64,000 nt of DNA, taken from Nocardia brevicatena NBRC 12119 (lineage in GTDB: Bacteria > Actinomycetota > Actinomycetes > Mycobacteriales > Mycobacteriaceae). The first letter of the stretch is position 1. Every line of letters starts with the position of its first letter. The notes beneath the pieces are model-generated. The model saw only the letters and a list, made by a program, of their open reading frames with translations. It ran no database searches and had not been told where the DNA came from. Shown here piece by piece: positions 25,526 to 33,285 of this stretch. The DNA is taken from the NCBI RefSeq assembly GCF_000308495.1, contig NZ_BAFU01000068.1:124001-188000 (forward strand), written 5' to 3'. Position numbers and translations under genes: made by a program.

Positions 25526-26101
25526 TCACTGCACACGGGCACGTCGGCCGGCGTCGGCGATGCGCAATTCCAGGCGCACCGCGATCTCGTCCACCTCGAG
25601 CGCGCACCGTAACCGCGCCACCGCCTCGTCGAGGATCCGCCGACGCAGTTCGCCGATATCGGCATCGGATTCGACGGTCACCCGCAGGTCCAGTTCGGGC
25701 GCGGTCAAGGGTCCCGACAGCCACGCGGCGGCCGCGCGGATCTCGGGCATGGCCTCGATATCGGCGACCACGGGGGACGCCGCGGTCGCCGACGACAGCA
25801 TCGTCTTCCCTGCGGAGCCCTCGGTCTCCATCCGCCACCACTGCGGTTTCGGCATCCGGAACACCTGCGCCAGCAGCCACCGCAGACACAGCAACCCGAG
25901 CACGACGGCACCCGCCACCACCACCCACAGCACCCAGTCCGGCGGGGCAGCGGTACCGGGCACCAGAGTCGAATCCGCGTCCACCCAGGGCAGCCGATCG
26001 AAATGCGCGGCCACGGCGAGACCACCGGCGGCCATCAGCGCCACCCCGAGTACCGCGAGCAGGGCGCGGTTCAGTCTGGCGGGACGATCGTTTCGCGTCA
26101 C
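25526..26101 (-). CDS. AmaP-like alkaline-shock membrane anchor protein
   Basis: The 191-residue product has two membrane helices (ALLAVLGVALMAAGGLAVA and WVLWVVVAGAVVLGLLCLRW), then a cytoplasmic domain (about residues 100-185) typical of AmaP proteins that tether Asp23 to the membrane. Its ATG at 26101 overlaps the end of the upstream gene as ATGA. It is the last gene of the ECF-sigma/Asp23 operon. Confidence 0.7.
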   Translation of the reverse strand: MTRNDRPARLNRALLAVLGVALMAAGGLAVAAHFDRLPWVDADSTLVPGTAAPPDWVLWVVVAGAVVLGLLCLRWLLAQVFRMPKPQWWRMETEGSAGKTMLSSATAASPVVADIEAMPEIRAAAAWLSGPLTAPELDLRVTVESDADIGELRRRILDEAVARLRCALEVDEIAVRLELRIADAGRRARVQ

Positions 26102-26781
26102 CGATCCTCCCCCGATTCGGCACCGTCCGGCAGCGCCGATCCGGTCGCCCCGCCCCCGGCGCCCGTGCCGTCGGCGGGGGGCGGGCCGTATACGGCGGGA
26201 CCGCGGGTCCTTCGCCGCAGCGTCGCGGGCCGGCGGTGGGCGGTGCGACGCTCGCGATGCGGCCTGTGCACCTGAGCACGCACCCGACGCACCGACGCGC
26301 CGGTTTCCTGGACGCGCTCGCTCAAGGCGGAACAGACGGCAGCGGCCATATCATCGTGGGAGCGGTGGTCGGTGTGCACTATCGCCAGCGCCTTGTCGCG
26401 TCGGAGTCGAATCCGCGCGGAGATCACGCCGTCCACCTCGGCCGCACCGGCGCGCAACAGCGCCCGCAGGTCACGGCGCCGGATACCGGCGTCGATACCG
26501 TCCGGGCGCGAGCCGGTCAGCGGCAGCACCCGGGCGCGGCCGGGCAGCAGCGCCGCCGCCAGCAGCAGCACCCCGAGCACCGCCGCCGCGATACCGGCCA
26601 CCAGAACCTGTGGTTCGTTCCAGGTGAGGCCGTGCAGTTCACGGGCGACCCGATCATAGGAAATGTATTCGCGCACCCCGATCAGCCGCTGCACCAGCGC
26701 CACCCCCACCGCGATGCACGCCGCCAACAATGCCAGCGCGACCAGTGCGGCCGCTACCGCCCGGCGGGGCCTGCGGATCAC
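26098..26781 (-). CDS. Two-helix membrane protein of Asp23 operons (DUF6286-like)
   Basis: From GTG 26781 (GAGGG upstream, overlapping the previous stop) the 227-residue protein has a basic start, two membrane helices (VAAALVALALLAACIAVGVA and VAGIAAAVLGVLLLAAALL), a soluble domain with SARIRLRRDKALAIVHTDHR, and an Arg/Pro-rich tail. Proteins of this layout occur beside Asp23 genes in actinobacteria, but the biochemical role is unknown. The tail is compositionally biased, so its exact reading is less certain. Confidence 0.65.
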   Translation of the reverse strand: MIRRPRRAVAAALVALALLAACIAVGVALVQRLIGVREYISYDRVARELHGLTWNEPQVLVAGIAAAVLGVLLLAAALLPGRARVLPLTGSRPDGIDAGIRRRDLRALLRAGAAEVDGVISARIRLRRDKALAIVHTDHRSHDDMAAAVCSALSERVQETGASVRRVRAQVHRPHRERRTAHRRPATLRRRTRGPAVYGPPPADGTGAGGGATGSALPDGAESGEDR

Positions 26782-27113
26782 CGCACCCTCCCGACGGGCA
26801 CGGTATCGGCGACCAACTCGGTCACCTCGATATCGATATAGACGACGCCCAGCCCGGTCAGTTCCTCCGTGCGCTGCCGCAGATGCGCCCGACAGGCGTC
26901 GGTGACCCGGCCGACCGGTTCGGGATACCGCACCGGCAACCGCACGCTCAGCGCGGTCCAGTCGCCGGAGACCACGGCTTCCACCTTGGCCTTCCCCGCC
27001 ACCCCCGGGACCTCCGCGGCCAGATGCGCGGCGATCCGCCGCACCGCACGACCGCTCACCGTCGTGACGCCCGGTGGTTCGGCGGGCGGCAGCGCCCCGA
27101 TATCCACGGTCAT
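26778..27113 (-). CDS. Asp23/Gls24 family envelope stress protein
   Basis: This 111-residue protein matches a single Asp23 domain: VSGRAVRRIAAHLAAEVPGV, KVEAVVSGDWTALSVRLPVR and VYIDIEVTELV. Asp23-family proteins bind a membrane anchor and respond to envelope or alkaline stress in Gram-positives. It overlaps both neighbours (ATGA at 27113, GTGA at 26781), implying coupled translation. Confidence 0.8.
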   Translation of the reverse strand: MTVDIGALPPAEPPGVTTVSGRAVRRIAAHLAAEVPGVAGKAKVEAVVSGDWTALSVRLPVRYPEPVGRVTDACRAHLRQRTEELTGLGVVYIDIEVTELVADTVPVGRVR

Positions 27114-27301
27114 CGGCGGTTCCGGGGCTGTCGTGCCGACCGGAGCAGTCCGTCCAGATCGATCTCACCGTCGAGCCACCGGCCGATCAGCAGACCTCCG
27201 GCCGTGAATACCGCGACGGTCAGGAACGCGCCGAACCCACCGAGCGCGGCGGCCAGACCGAGCGCGACGCTGATCAGCAGGCATATCGAGGTGGCGTTCA
27301 C
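27110..27301 (-). CDS. Small DUF2273-like membrane protein
   Basis: GTG 27301 follows GGAGAGGAG. The 63-residue product has one long or two short membrane helices (SICLLISVALGLAAALGGFG and LTVAVFTAGGLLIGRWLDG) and a short basic tail. Proteins of this size and position accompany Asp23 genes and are thought to be membrane partners. The stop overlaps the downstream Asp23 start. Confidence 0.7.
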   Translation of the reverse strand: MNATSICLLISVALGLAAALGGFGAFLTVAVFTAGGLLIGRWLDGEIDLDGLLRSARQPRNRR

Positions 27302-27326
27302 AATCGGCTCCTCTCCGAGCGCCGGG

Positions 27327-27857
27327 CTAGTGCACCCGGCCGGTGGGGACGTCGGACTCGTCGTCTCCCGGGATATGGACATCATTGACGTTGATATTGA
27401 CCTCGACCACCTCGAGCGCGGTCATCTGCTCGATCGCGATGATGACATTGCGACGCACCACCCGGGCCACCTCGGCGATATGCACGCCGTATTCGACCAC
27501 GATCTCCAGGTCGACGGCCGCCTGTTTCTCCCCGACCTCGACCGAAACGCCCTGCCCGATACTGGAGGAGGCGCCGGGGATACGGTCGCGCAAGGCGCCG
27601 AACGCCCGGCCGCCACCACCGCCGAGGGCGTGCACCCCGGGGACCTCGCGGGCGGCCAATCCGGCCACCTTCTGCACTACGATATCGGCGATGGTGGTGG
27701 TGCCCTTCTCGGTCACCAGGGCATGTTCCCTACCCGCCGGGGCGGGCGGCGCGGCCGGCGGCATATCCGCCGAGCCCGTTGCCGTACGAGCCTTTTCACC
27801 GAGTGATGTACCGCTGTCGAGGGGACCGGAAGCGGTCTCGGCACTGGACGGAGCCAT
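27327..27857 (-). CDS. Asp23/Gls24 family envelope stress protein
   Basis: ATG 27857 has AGGAGG at 6 bases. The 176-residue protein has a disordered N-terminus of about 50 residues, then an Asp23 domain: TTTIADIVVQKVAGLAAREV, DLEIVVEYGVHIAEVARVVR, EVVEVNINVNDVHIPGDD. It is the best match to canonical Asp23 among the paralogs here. It is separated from the next upstream gene by 78 bases, enough for an internal promoter. Confidence 0.88.
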   Translation of the reverse strand: MAPSSAETASGPLDSGTSLGEKARTATGSADMPPAAPPAPAGREHALVTEKGTTTIADIVVQKVAGLAAREVPGVHALGGGGGRAFGALRDRIPGASSSIGQGVSVEVGEKQAAVDLEIVVEYGVHIAEVARVVRRNVIIAIEQMTALEVVEVNINVNDVHIPGDDESDVPTGRVH

Positions 27858-27935
27858 TCGATTCCTCCTGATCACGTTGAAATACGTTCCATTCGTATAT
27901 ATCCGCTGCGCGGGACACGGGGACGGGTGCGGTGC

Positions 27936-28265
27936 TCACCGGATGGCCTCCCGTCCGGAAACGGCCGCGGCGTCGAGTTCGGTGACCACCAACCGCAGCT
28001 CGGCCCCTTCCCACGCGGTACCGGCCAATACGGCACGAATCGCCGCGGCGGCCCGATCCAGCAGCGGTGGCAGCGGCAGCGCGGCGGCGACCACCCGGAC
28101 CTCGACCACCTCGGGCGCGAGATCCACAGCGAACTTCCTGCTGTCCCAGGGACAACGGACCGAGTTCTCCCGGACGATCGGTATCGCGAGCTGTATACCG
28201 GTGACGCTCTCGACCGCGCCGAAGATTCGGTTGTCGATGTTGTCGCCGGCGCGTCGGTCGGCCAT
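27936..28265 (-). CDS. Hypothetical protein of the Asp23 operon
   Basis: The 109-residue product starts at ATG 28265, sharing bases with the previous stop (TGATG). It has the alternating strand pattern of a small alpha-beta domain (FAVDLAPEVVEVRVVAAALP, AELRLVVTELD) that recalls a diverged Asp23 fold, but the family hallmark is not clear. Its place between Asp23 genes points to a shared envelope-stress role. Confidence 0.6.
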   Translation of the reverse strand: MADRRAGDNIDNRIFGAVESVTGIQLAIPIVRENSVRCPWDSRKFAVDLAPEVVEVRVVAAALPLPPLLDRAAAAIRAVLAGTAWEGAELRLVVTELDAAAVSGREAIR

Positions 28266-28636
28266 CACCGCACCTCCGGCTCGATATCCAGGATGGTCAC
28301 CCAGACCTCCGCCACCCGTTGCCCGGTCTGCTCCCACACCACCCGGGCCACTTCCTCCTGCACCGCGTGTCCCACCTCCACCGCCGGCCGGCCCGCCGCG
28401 ATGGCGATATCGACCTGTACGAGCAGGCCGGTCTCGCCGCGGCGCACCCGTACCCCTTCGGCCGGCGCCGGGTCGATACCCTTCCAGCGCCGGCGGCCCG
28501 CGCGTAGCACCGTGGACACGAGTCCCCGGATACCCGGTTCCAGCCGCATTACACCCGGGGTAGCGGCAGCGGCCCCGGCGGCAACAGCGGCGATCACCGG
28601 TGGTTCCACCACGACCGACAGCGGACCGGCCGTCAT
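28265..28636 (-). CDS. Asp23/Gls24 family protein
   Basis: This 123-residue protein has an Asp23-like core (VIAAVAAGAAAATPGVMRLE, TGLLVQVDIAIAAGRPAVEV, VAEVWVTILDIEP). Its ATG overlaps the end of the upstream anti-sigma/Asp23 fusion gene, and its stop overlaps the next start, so it is translated as part of a chain. Confidence 0.75.
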   Translation of the reverse strand: MTAGPLSVVVEPPVIAAVAAGAAAATPGVMRLEPGIRGLVSTVLRAGRRRWKGIDPAPAEGVRVRRGETGLLVQVDIAIAAGRPAVEVGHAVQEEVARVVWEQTGQRVAEVWVTILDIEPEVR

Positions 28637-29229
28637 GGCCGGTCTCCGGAACCGTTCTCGGTGTAGACATCACCCAGGTGGACATCGAACCGATGCACCG
28701 CCGTACCGATTCGCTCGGGCAGGGCGATACGCACCCGCTCGCGCACGGCCGTCAGCGACTCGGCCGTATCGGCGCCGAACCGGATCGCGACGGTGAGTTC
28801 GATATCGACCAGGTGTTCCCCACCGGGCCCGGCGTCGGCCGCGGCAACCCGGCAGCGGCGGGCCCGCACTCCCGACACGGAATCGGCGGCGTAGCGCACC
28901 ACGGCGGCCACCGCCTGTTCGCTGATCTGCACCTGGCCGGGCCGTGAGGTCGGTAGCGCGAGGATGCGGCCGCGACGCATCTCGGCCCGGACGGTGGACA
29001 TGATGCGCTCGCTCAGATCGGGGGGCGGTGCCTCCGGTTCGTCGATCAATTGCCGGGTCGCCTCACGCAGGGCCTTCAGGCTTTCGCGGGCAGCCCGGCA
29101 GTGCTGGCAGTCGATCTCGTGTGCGTCGGCGTGCCCGGACTCCACCGCGTCGAGCCGCTCCCAGACCTGTTCCAGGTCGCGGCCGCAGGGCAGCCGATAG
29201 TCCGGTTCGGTCGTCTCGTTCACCGCCAT
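28633..29229 (-). CDS. Putative zinc-type anti-sigma / Asp23 fusion protein
   Basis: From ATG 29229 the product has 198 residues. The N-terminal part carries HEIDCQHC (HxxxCxxC), the metal motif of zinc anti-sigma (ZAS) factors, in an otherwise helical segment. The C-terminal half (from about residue 95) is Asp23-like: QISEQAVAAVVRYAADSVSG, HLVDIELTVAIRFGADTAES, AVHRFDVHLGDVY. No membrane helix is present. The gene overlaps the end of the ECF sigma gene by 10 bases, the usual place of a cognate anti-sigma factor. I infer that it controls that sigma factor and links it to Asp23-type envelope sensing. Confidence 0.65.
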   Translation of the reverse strand: MAVNETTEPDYRLPCGRDLEQVWERLDAVESGHADAHEIDCQHCRAARESLKALREATRQLIDEPEAPPPDLSERIMSTVRAEMRRGRILALPTSRPGQVQISEQAVAAVVRYAADSVSGVRARRCRVAAADAGPGGEHLVDIELTVAIRFGADTAESLTAVRERVRIALPERIGTAVHRFDVHLGDVYTENGSGDRP

Positions 29230-29789
29230 GGCTTCATCACCTCGGACAATTGGGCGCGGGCCCGCGTGATACGTCCGCGTACCGCAGTGGTGTCGGCTTC
29301 GACGATATCGCCGATCGCCGCGTAGGAGAGCCCGTGTACTTCGCGCAGCAGCCAGCAGACGCGCTGCTCGGGGGTCAGGCGATCCTGCAGGGCCGCGTTC
29401 AGGGCTTCCAGTCGGGTGCCGACCTGGACGGCGTGCTCGGGGCGGGTGTCCGCGCGAGTCGGCTCGGTGCTGTCCGGGTCCATGTCGACCCGCGACCGAC
29501 GGGACCGGATCAGGTTCAGGCATTGATCGGTCGTCATCCGGTAGAGCCGGCCCACGAACGCCGCGTCGTCGTTGAGTTGCGGCAGGCGGCGCCACGCGGT
29601 GAGGAAGACCTTCTGAACGGTGTCCTCGGCGTCGGGCCGGTCGTTCAGCATTTTCCATGCCAGCCGGAACATAAGGGACTGATAGCGCAGCACCAACTGC
29701 TCATAGGCCCGCACATCACCGTCGCGGGCCCTGCTGACCAGGGTGGCGTCGTCCGGTGTCGCATGCGGTAGGGGTTCGATTGCGGTCAC
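29220..29789 (-). CDS. ECF-type RNA polymerase sigma factor
   Basis: I prefer GTG 29789 because the strong site GGAGGAGG (29795-29802) lies just upstream; GTG 29804 would place that site inside the gene. The 189-residue protein has sigma region 2 (YEQLVLRYQSLMFRLAWKML and AEDTVQKVFLTAWRRL) and region 4 (LTPEQRVCWLLREVHGLSYA, then IVEADTTAVRGRITRARAQL). It heads a nine-gene minus operon (29789 to 25526) of Asp23-type and membrane proteins and probably directs its transcription. Confidence 0.9.
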   Translation of the reverse strand: MTAIEPLPHATPDDATLVSRARDGDVRAYEQLVLRYQSLMFRLAWKMLNDRPDAEDTVQKVFLTAWRRLPQLNDDAAFVGRLYRMTTDQCLNLIRSRRSRVDMDPDSTEPTRADTRPEHAVQVGTRLEALNAALQDRLTPEQRVCWLLREVHGLSYAAIGDIVEADTTAVRGRITRARAQLSEVMKPWR

Positions 29790-30292
29790 GCTCACCTCCT
29801 CCACCGCTCGGCCCGTCCATTACCGGTTGGGAAACGTCACGTCCGATTATTCCGCGATCACCGGCCCTGGGAGCATGGCCTCTTCGGTCACGAGTTGGCT
29901 CGTGGGGAACTATCCGCGCAACGCTCTCGTTAACGCGGAGAGTGTCCGAAGAGATATACCGGACAGGCCGTGGCGATCCTTCATACACCGAGGGCTCGAC
30001 ACCGTCGATGATCGCTGAGCGTTTGCCCTCTCTCGTAGGTGCCATGTCTACCCATGAGTTCCAGCTGTACGACCGTATCGATTCGTCCGAGTTAGACCAC
30101 GCTCTACCCTCGAAAATAACTTTCACCAAGCAATTTCCGGCTCTACAGTGGAAGCGGAACATCCACCGCAAGAGCTCGGACAGCGCGTGTGTGATCGGTG
30201 TCTCATAATTTGCTGCGTGCACCTTCGTCAGCGAACGAGTCATTACAGTTGAGTGCCAATAGAGGCGCGAGCACGACACGGAAGGTTCTGCC
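29790..30292. other. Intergenic region between divergent transcripts
   Basis: About 500 bases contain the upstream region of the sigma-factor operon and, at 30280-30285, the GGAAGG ribosome site of the next plus-strand gene. Base composition is lower in GC than around it. I found no convincing gene, RNA or repeat here; the long minus-strand open frame covering it is not protein-like. Confidence 0.5.
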
Positions 30293-30601
30293 ATGGCTCG
30301 CCACGCTGCCACCAGCGCGGAAAACCCACGCGTCACCTCCCCCTTGCCCGAAAACCACGACCATAACGGTTTTATAACCCGAAACCCGGGGTACTCGAAG
30401 AACATGACAGCACTGCGCAACCGACCTGCCCGGATCGCCGGCATGGAATGGGGCACCGCGCTGCTGGCCTTGGCCACGTGCCTCACCTTCACCGTCGGGA
30501 TCGCCGCCATCACCCAATCCGTGGCGGACGCCCTGGTAGCCACCGCCAGTATCGCGGTGGGCCTCGCGGTCACGCTGAGAACACTGCGCTCGGCCCGCTA
30601 G
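30293..30601 (+). CDS. Small membrane protein, unknown function
   Basis: ATG 30293 follows GGAAGG at 7 bases. The 102-residue product has a polar N-terminal 50 residues and two hydrophobic helices (TALLALATCLTFTVGIAAIT and DALVATASIAVGLAVTLRTL). A second in-frame ATG at 30404 would give only the membrane part. I recognise no family. Confidence 0.5.
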   Translation: MARHAATSAENPRVTSPLPENHDHNGFITRNPGYSKNMTALRNRPARIAGMEWGTALLALATCLTFTVGIAAITQSVADALVATASIAVGLAVTLRTLRSAR

Positions 30602-30841
30602 CGGCCCCCTTCCGGGCGGGCCCGTCGAGTCCCTGCACCCTCGCCGGACCTCGACGGGCCCGGCCGACCGTACCCGCGATCACGGGAGCGCGGGTACCAC
30701 GCGCTACCGCCGGACACCAGGCCGATGACAAAGCCGGCGGTCTCCTCCATCTGCCGGGCCCGCGTCAACGACCCCGGCATGGGCCGGCTCCGCCCCGCGT
30801 CTCGCACCGGTCCCCCGACCACCCGCAAGGCCGCGGGATCG

Positions 30842-31230
30842 TCACCACAGAGGACGACGGTCGTCGATCCGGCCCCCGCACTCTTCCAGTGACTCGCGGG
30901 AATCGGATAGACGGAACGCCTTCACCACCCGGACCTCGGGAGCCGACGTGCCGATGCGCTGGGCCCCGGAAGCGCCGGGCTCGGTCAACAGCACACCGAC
31001 ACCATGCTCGACGGTGTTGGTCGGATCGATCACCGGGACATCCGCGAGGGCGCCCTCGTCCGCGCCGACACGGCGCAGCGTCTCCTCCACGCCGCCCCAC
31101 GACACGGCCGACAACACCGCGTCCGCGCCGCGCAGCGCATCCTGCGCCGCGGCCACCGTGGCAGCGTCGGCGAGCCGGCGCTCCGACAGCACCGCGCGGA
31201 CCGACCGGTTCGGATTTTCCAATAGCCAAG
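30842..31230 (-). pseudogene. NADPH-dependent F420 reductase-like protein, internal fragment
   Basis: The minus-strand frame contains ADAVLSAVSWGGVEETLRRV, VIDPTNTVEHGVGVLLTEPG and VRVVKAFRLS. These correspond to the middle of the NAD(P)-binding F420-reductase/oxidoreductase family (VIDxTN and VVKAF are typical). The N-terminal Rossmann GxGxxG and the C-terminal domain are missing, and the ends run into unrelated sequence, so only about 120 residues of decayed gene remain. Confidence 0.6.
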
Positions 31231-31306
31231 TGGAACAAGGGTATTCGCGAGAAGTACCTCCCATTTCTGACAATAGAGAGGACTATGCAGGCCGTACTGT
31301 GACGAT

Positions 31307-32020
31307 ATGTCCAGCGAGCGTTCTCCGTGGTACTCGTCACGCCGCGCTTCGATTCAACCCACCGAGCAGCTCGACGGACGCCCCGGGACCGGGACCCCCA
31401 CAGCGTCTCCCGGTCCCGACCTTCCGCCCATGCCGCCCGAGCCCGCTATCCCGCCCGCACCCGAATGGCAGCCGGGCAGGGCCGCGTTCGTCGGCCTCTG
31501 TCTCGGTCTCGTACTGCTGGTGGCGACCTTCTACTTCAGCGTGGGCCAACCCGCCCTGCACACTCCCGCCGCCGCGACCCCCACCACCACCGTCCCCGAG
31601 GCGGCCGACTCCACCCCGACACCCAGCGTCTCCCAGAGGCCGACCGCTCCACCTACCCGGTCCACCTCCGATAAAGCGGACCTCGGTGTGGGAGTGGCAT
31701 TCGGCAAGATCATCGAGACCGACGGTTCCACCCTCATCGTGGCCAGCCCTTTCGGCGGGAAGAAGACCACCGTCCACACCCACCCCCGCACCAAGGTGTA
31801 CGTACTGATCGCAACCCAGGTGAAGGCGCTTCGCGTCGGCGCCGCGATCGCGGTGTACGGGCGCAGACACCCCGATGGCTCGGTCACCGCCGACGTGATC
31901 ACCGGGACCTCCCTCGGGCTTCTGGTACCGCGCGGCGCCGGGGACGACCCGCTGTCGACCACGCGGAGCACCCTTTCGAAAAACCCCGTCCCGACCGGTG
32001 GGGGCATACATTCCCCCTGA
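31307..32020 (+). CDS. Membrane-anchored protein with C-terminal beta-barrel domain (DUF5666-like)
   Basis: The 237-residue protein has a Pro-rich cytoplasmic N-terminus, one membrane helix (AAFVGLCLGLVLLVATFYFS, near residues 59-78) and a Thr/Pro-rich linker. An outer domain of about 90 residues follows (VAFGKIIETDGSTLIVASPF, LRVGAAIAVYGRRHPDGSVT, ADVITGTS). The pattern matches small OB-like domains of the DUF5666 type. The function is unknown; a regulatory or wall-associated role is possible. No obvious operon partner. Confidence 0.6.
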   Translation: MSSERSPWYSSRRASIQPTEQLDGRPGTGTPTASPGPDLPPMPPEPAIPPAPEWQPGRAAFVGLCLGLVLLVATFYFSVGQPALHTPAAATPTTTVPEAADSTPTPSVSQRPTAPPTRSTSDKADLGVGVAFGKIIETDGSTLIVASPFGGKKTTVHTHPRTKVYVLIATQVKALRVGAAIAVYGRRHPDGSVTADVITGTSLGLLVPRGAGDDPLSTTRSTLSKNPVPTGGGIHSP

Positions 32021-32176
32021 CCGGCGGCCGGCGGATCGCACCGACACCGACCACGGTCCCGTTACGGGTTTCGCGGATCCACCGTCTTGTCCATCGACAC
32101 CACCCGGTCCGTGCCGCGGAACCGAGGCGCCGGCCTCGGCGCGGACCGTGCCGCCGATCCCGGGCCGCTCATCGCG

Positions 32177-33151
32177 CTACCGCCGGCGCGGATCGGCCGG
32201 CGTGAGGTCCACACCGGCCGGTGGGCGCAGCCGCCGCAGGGTGCCGTCCATACTGGTGACGAACAGGGCCCAGGAGTCGCCGTCGCGAGCGATGCGGACC
32301 GAGGTGGCGCCATCGGGCGGTATGCGGACCGGATCGGGGCGCCTGATCAGACCGGAGATGATCGCACAACTCTTCCCGGTGCCCGGATCGATGCGGTAGA
32401 CGGCGCCGATCGCGTGTTCGGCGAGGAAGAGGTCACCGTCGCGGGTGGCTTCCATATCGTCGGGAACCGAGACCAGCTCGGGAATTCCGGTCACGGGCAT
32501 GGGATGGGCCGGGTCGTCGAGCGGGATACGGAAAACCCGCATCGTCATATTGTCGGTGTAGATCGACGCACCGTCCGGGGCAAGCGCGAGACCGTTGGGC
32601 AGTGGCAGCGGCGACCAGATTTCGGTGAACTCGCTCGTGGCCGGCCGGTAGCGGGCGATACCGGCCGGCCCGCCCTTCAGGCCCATGACGCTGAACGCCA
32701 GGTCGCCATCCGGGAGGACCAGCAGTCCGTTCGGCGAATCGAGGCCGGTGAGCAGGACCGTCACCGCGCCGGTGTCCAGGTCGTACCGCCGCAGGGTGCC
32801 GGGACCGGCGGCGTCCAGGCCGTCGCCGGTCAGGAAATACACGGAACGGTCCACCAACCGGACGCCGGCCGGGTGATCGAGCCCGGTGAGCAGCGTCTCG
32901 AAGGTCCCGTCGGCGGCGATGTGGGCGAGGAACCCGTCCTGGATCCCGGTGACATAGAAACCGCCCGAACCGTCGGAATCCAGGTTCTCCAGTTCGCCGA
33001 CGCCCTCGACGATCGTGGTCGATTCCCATCCGTCCGCGCACATCGGCGGGAACTGTTGTGCCCGCGCGGGTACCGCGGAACCGATACCCGCCGCGACCGC
33101 GAGCGCGATCATCACCACACACCCGCGCGACCTCAGGATCCCCGATGTCAT
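32177..33151 (-). CDS. Secreted SMP-30/gluconolactonase-like beta-propeller protein
   Basis: ATG 33151 gives 324 residues with a signal peptide ([10 protein letters not shown], then [20 protein letters not shown]). The mature part is a propeller of repeated strands: [70 protein letters not shown]. The DNxT and PNGxxxxPDG patterns are typical of SMP-30/strictosidine-synthase-like propellers, which hydrolyse lactones or bind metals. The enzymatic substrate is not evident. Confidence 0.72.
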   Translation of the reverse strand: MTSGILRSRGCVVMIALAVAAGIGSAVPARAQQFPPMCADGWESTTIVEGVGELENLDSDGSGGFYVTGIQDGFLAHIAADGTFETLLTGLDHPAGVRLVDRSVYFLTGDGLDAAGPGTLRRYDLDTGAVTVLLTGLDSPNGLLVLPDGDLAFSVMGLKGGPAGIARYRPATSEFTEIWSPLPLPNGLALAPDGASIYTDNMTMRVFRIPLDDPAHPMPVTGIPELVSVPDDMEATRDGDLFLAEHAIGAVYRIDPGTGKSCAIISGLIRRPDPVRIPPDGATSVRIARDGDSWALFVTSMDGTLRRLRPPAGVDLTPADPRRR

Positions 33152-33285
33152 GCCGGACAAACCAACAGCGCGGGCATCCGGGGGCGAATCGGTGTGAACC
33201 CCATCTTGTCCACATGTGGACTGTATCCGCTCGACCGGCCGTCGCTCGACTTTCGCGGCTTCGCGTGTCGGGCAACACTCGTAGG

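Noticed and set aside
29716-30573. Long minus-strand open frame (285 codons) upstream of the sigma factor
   Set aside because: It has no ribosome site, an amino-acid composition unlike a folded protein and no family likeness; it overlaps the better supported small membrane gene. Treated as chance in GC-rich DNA.
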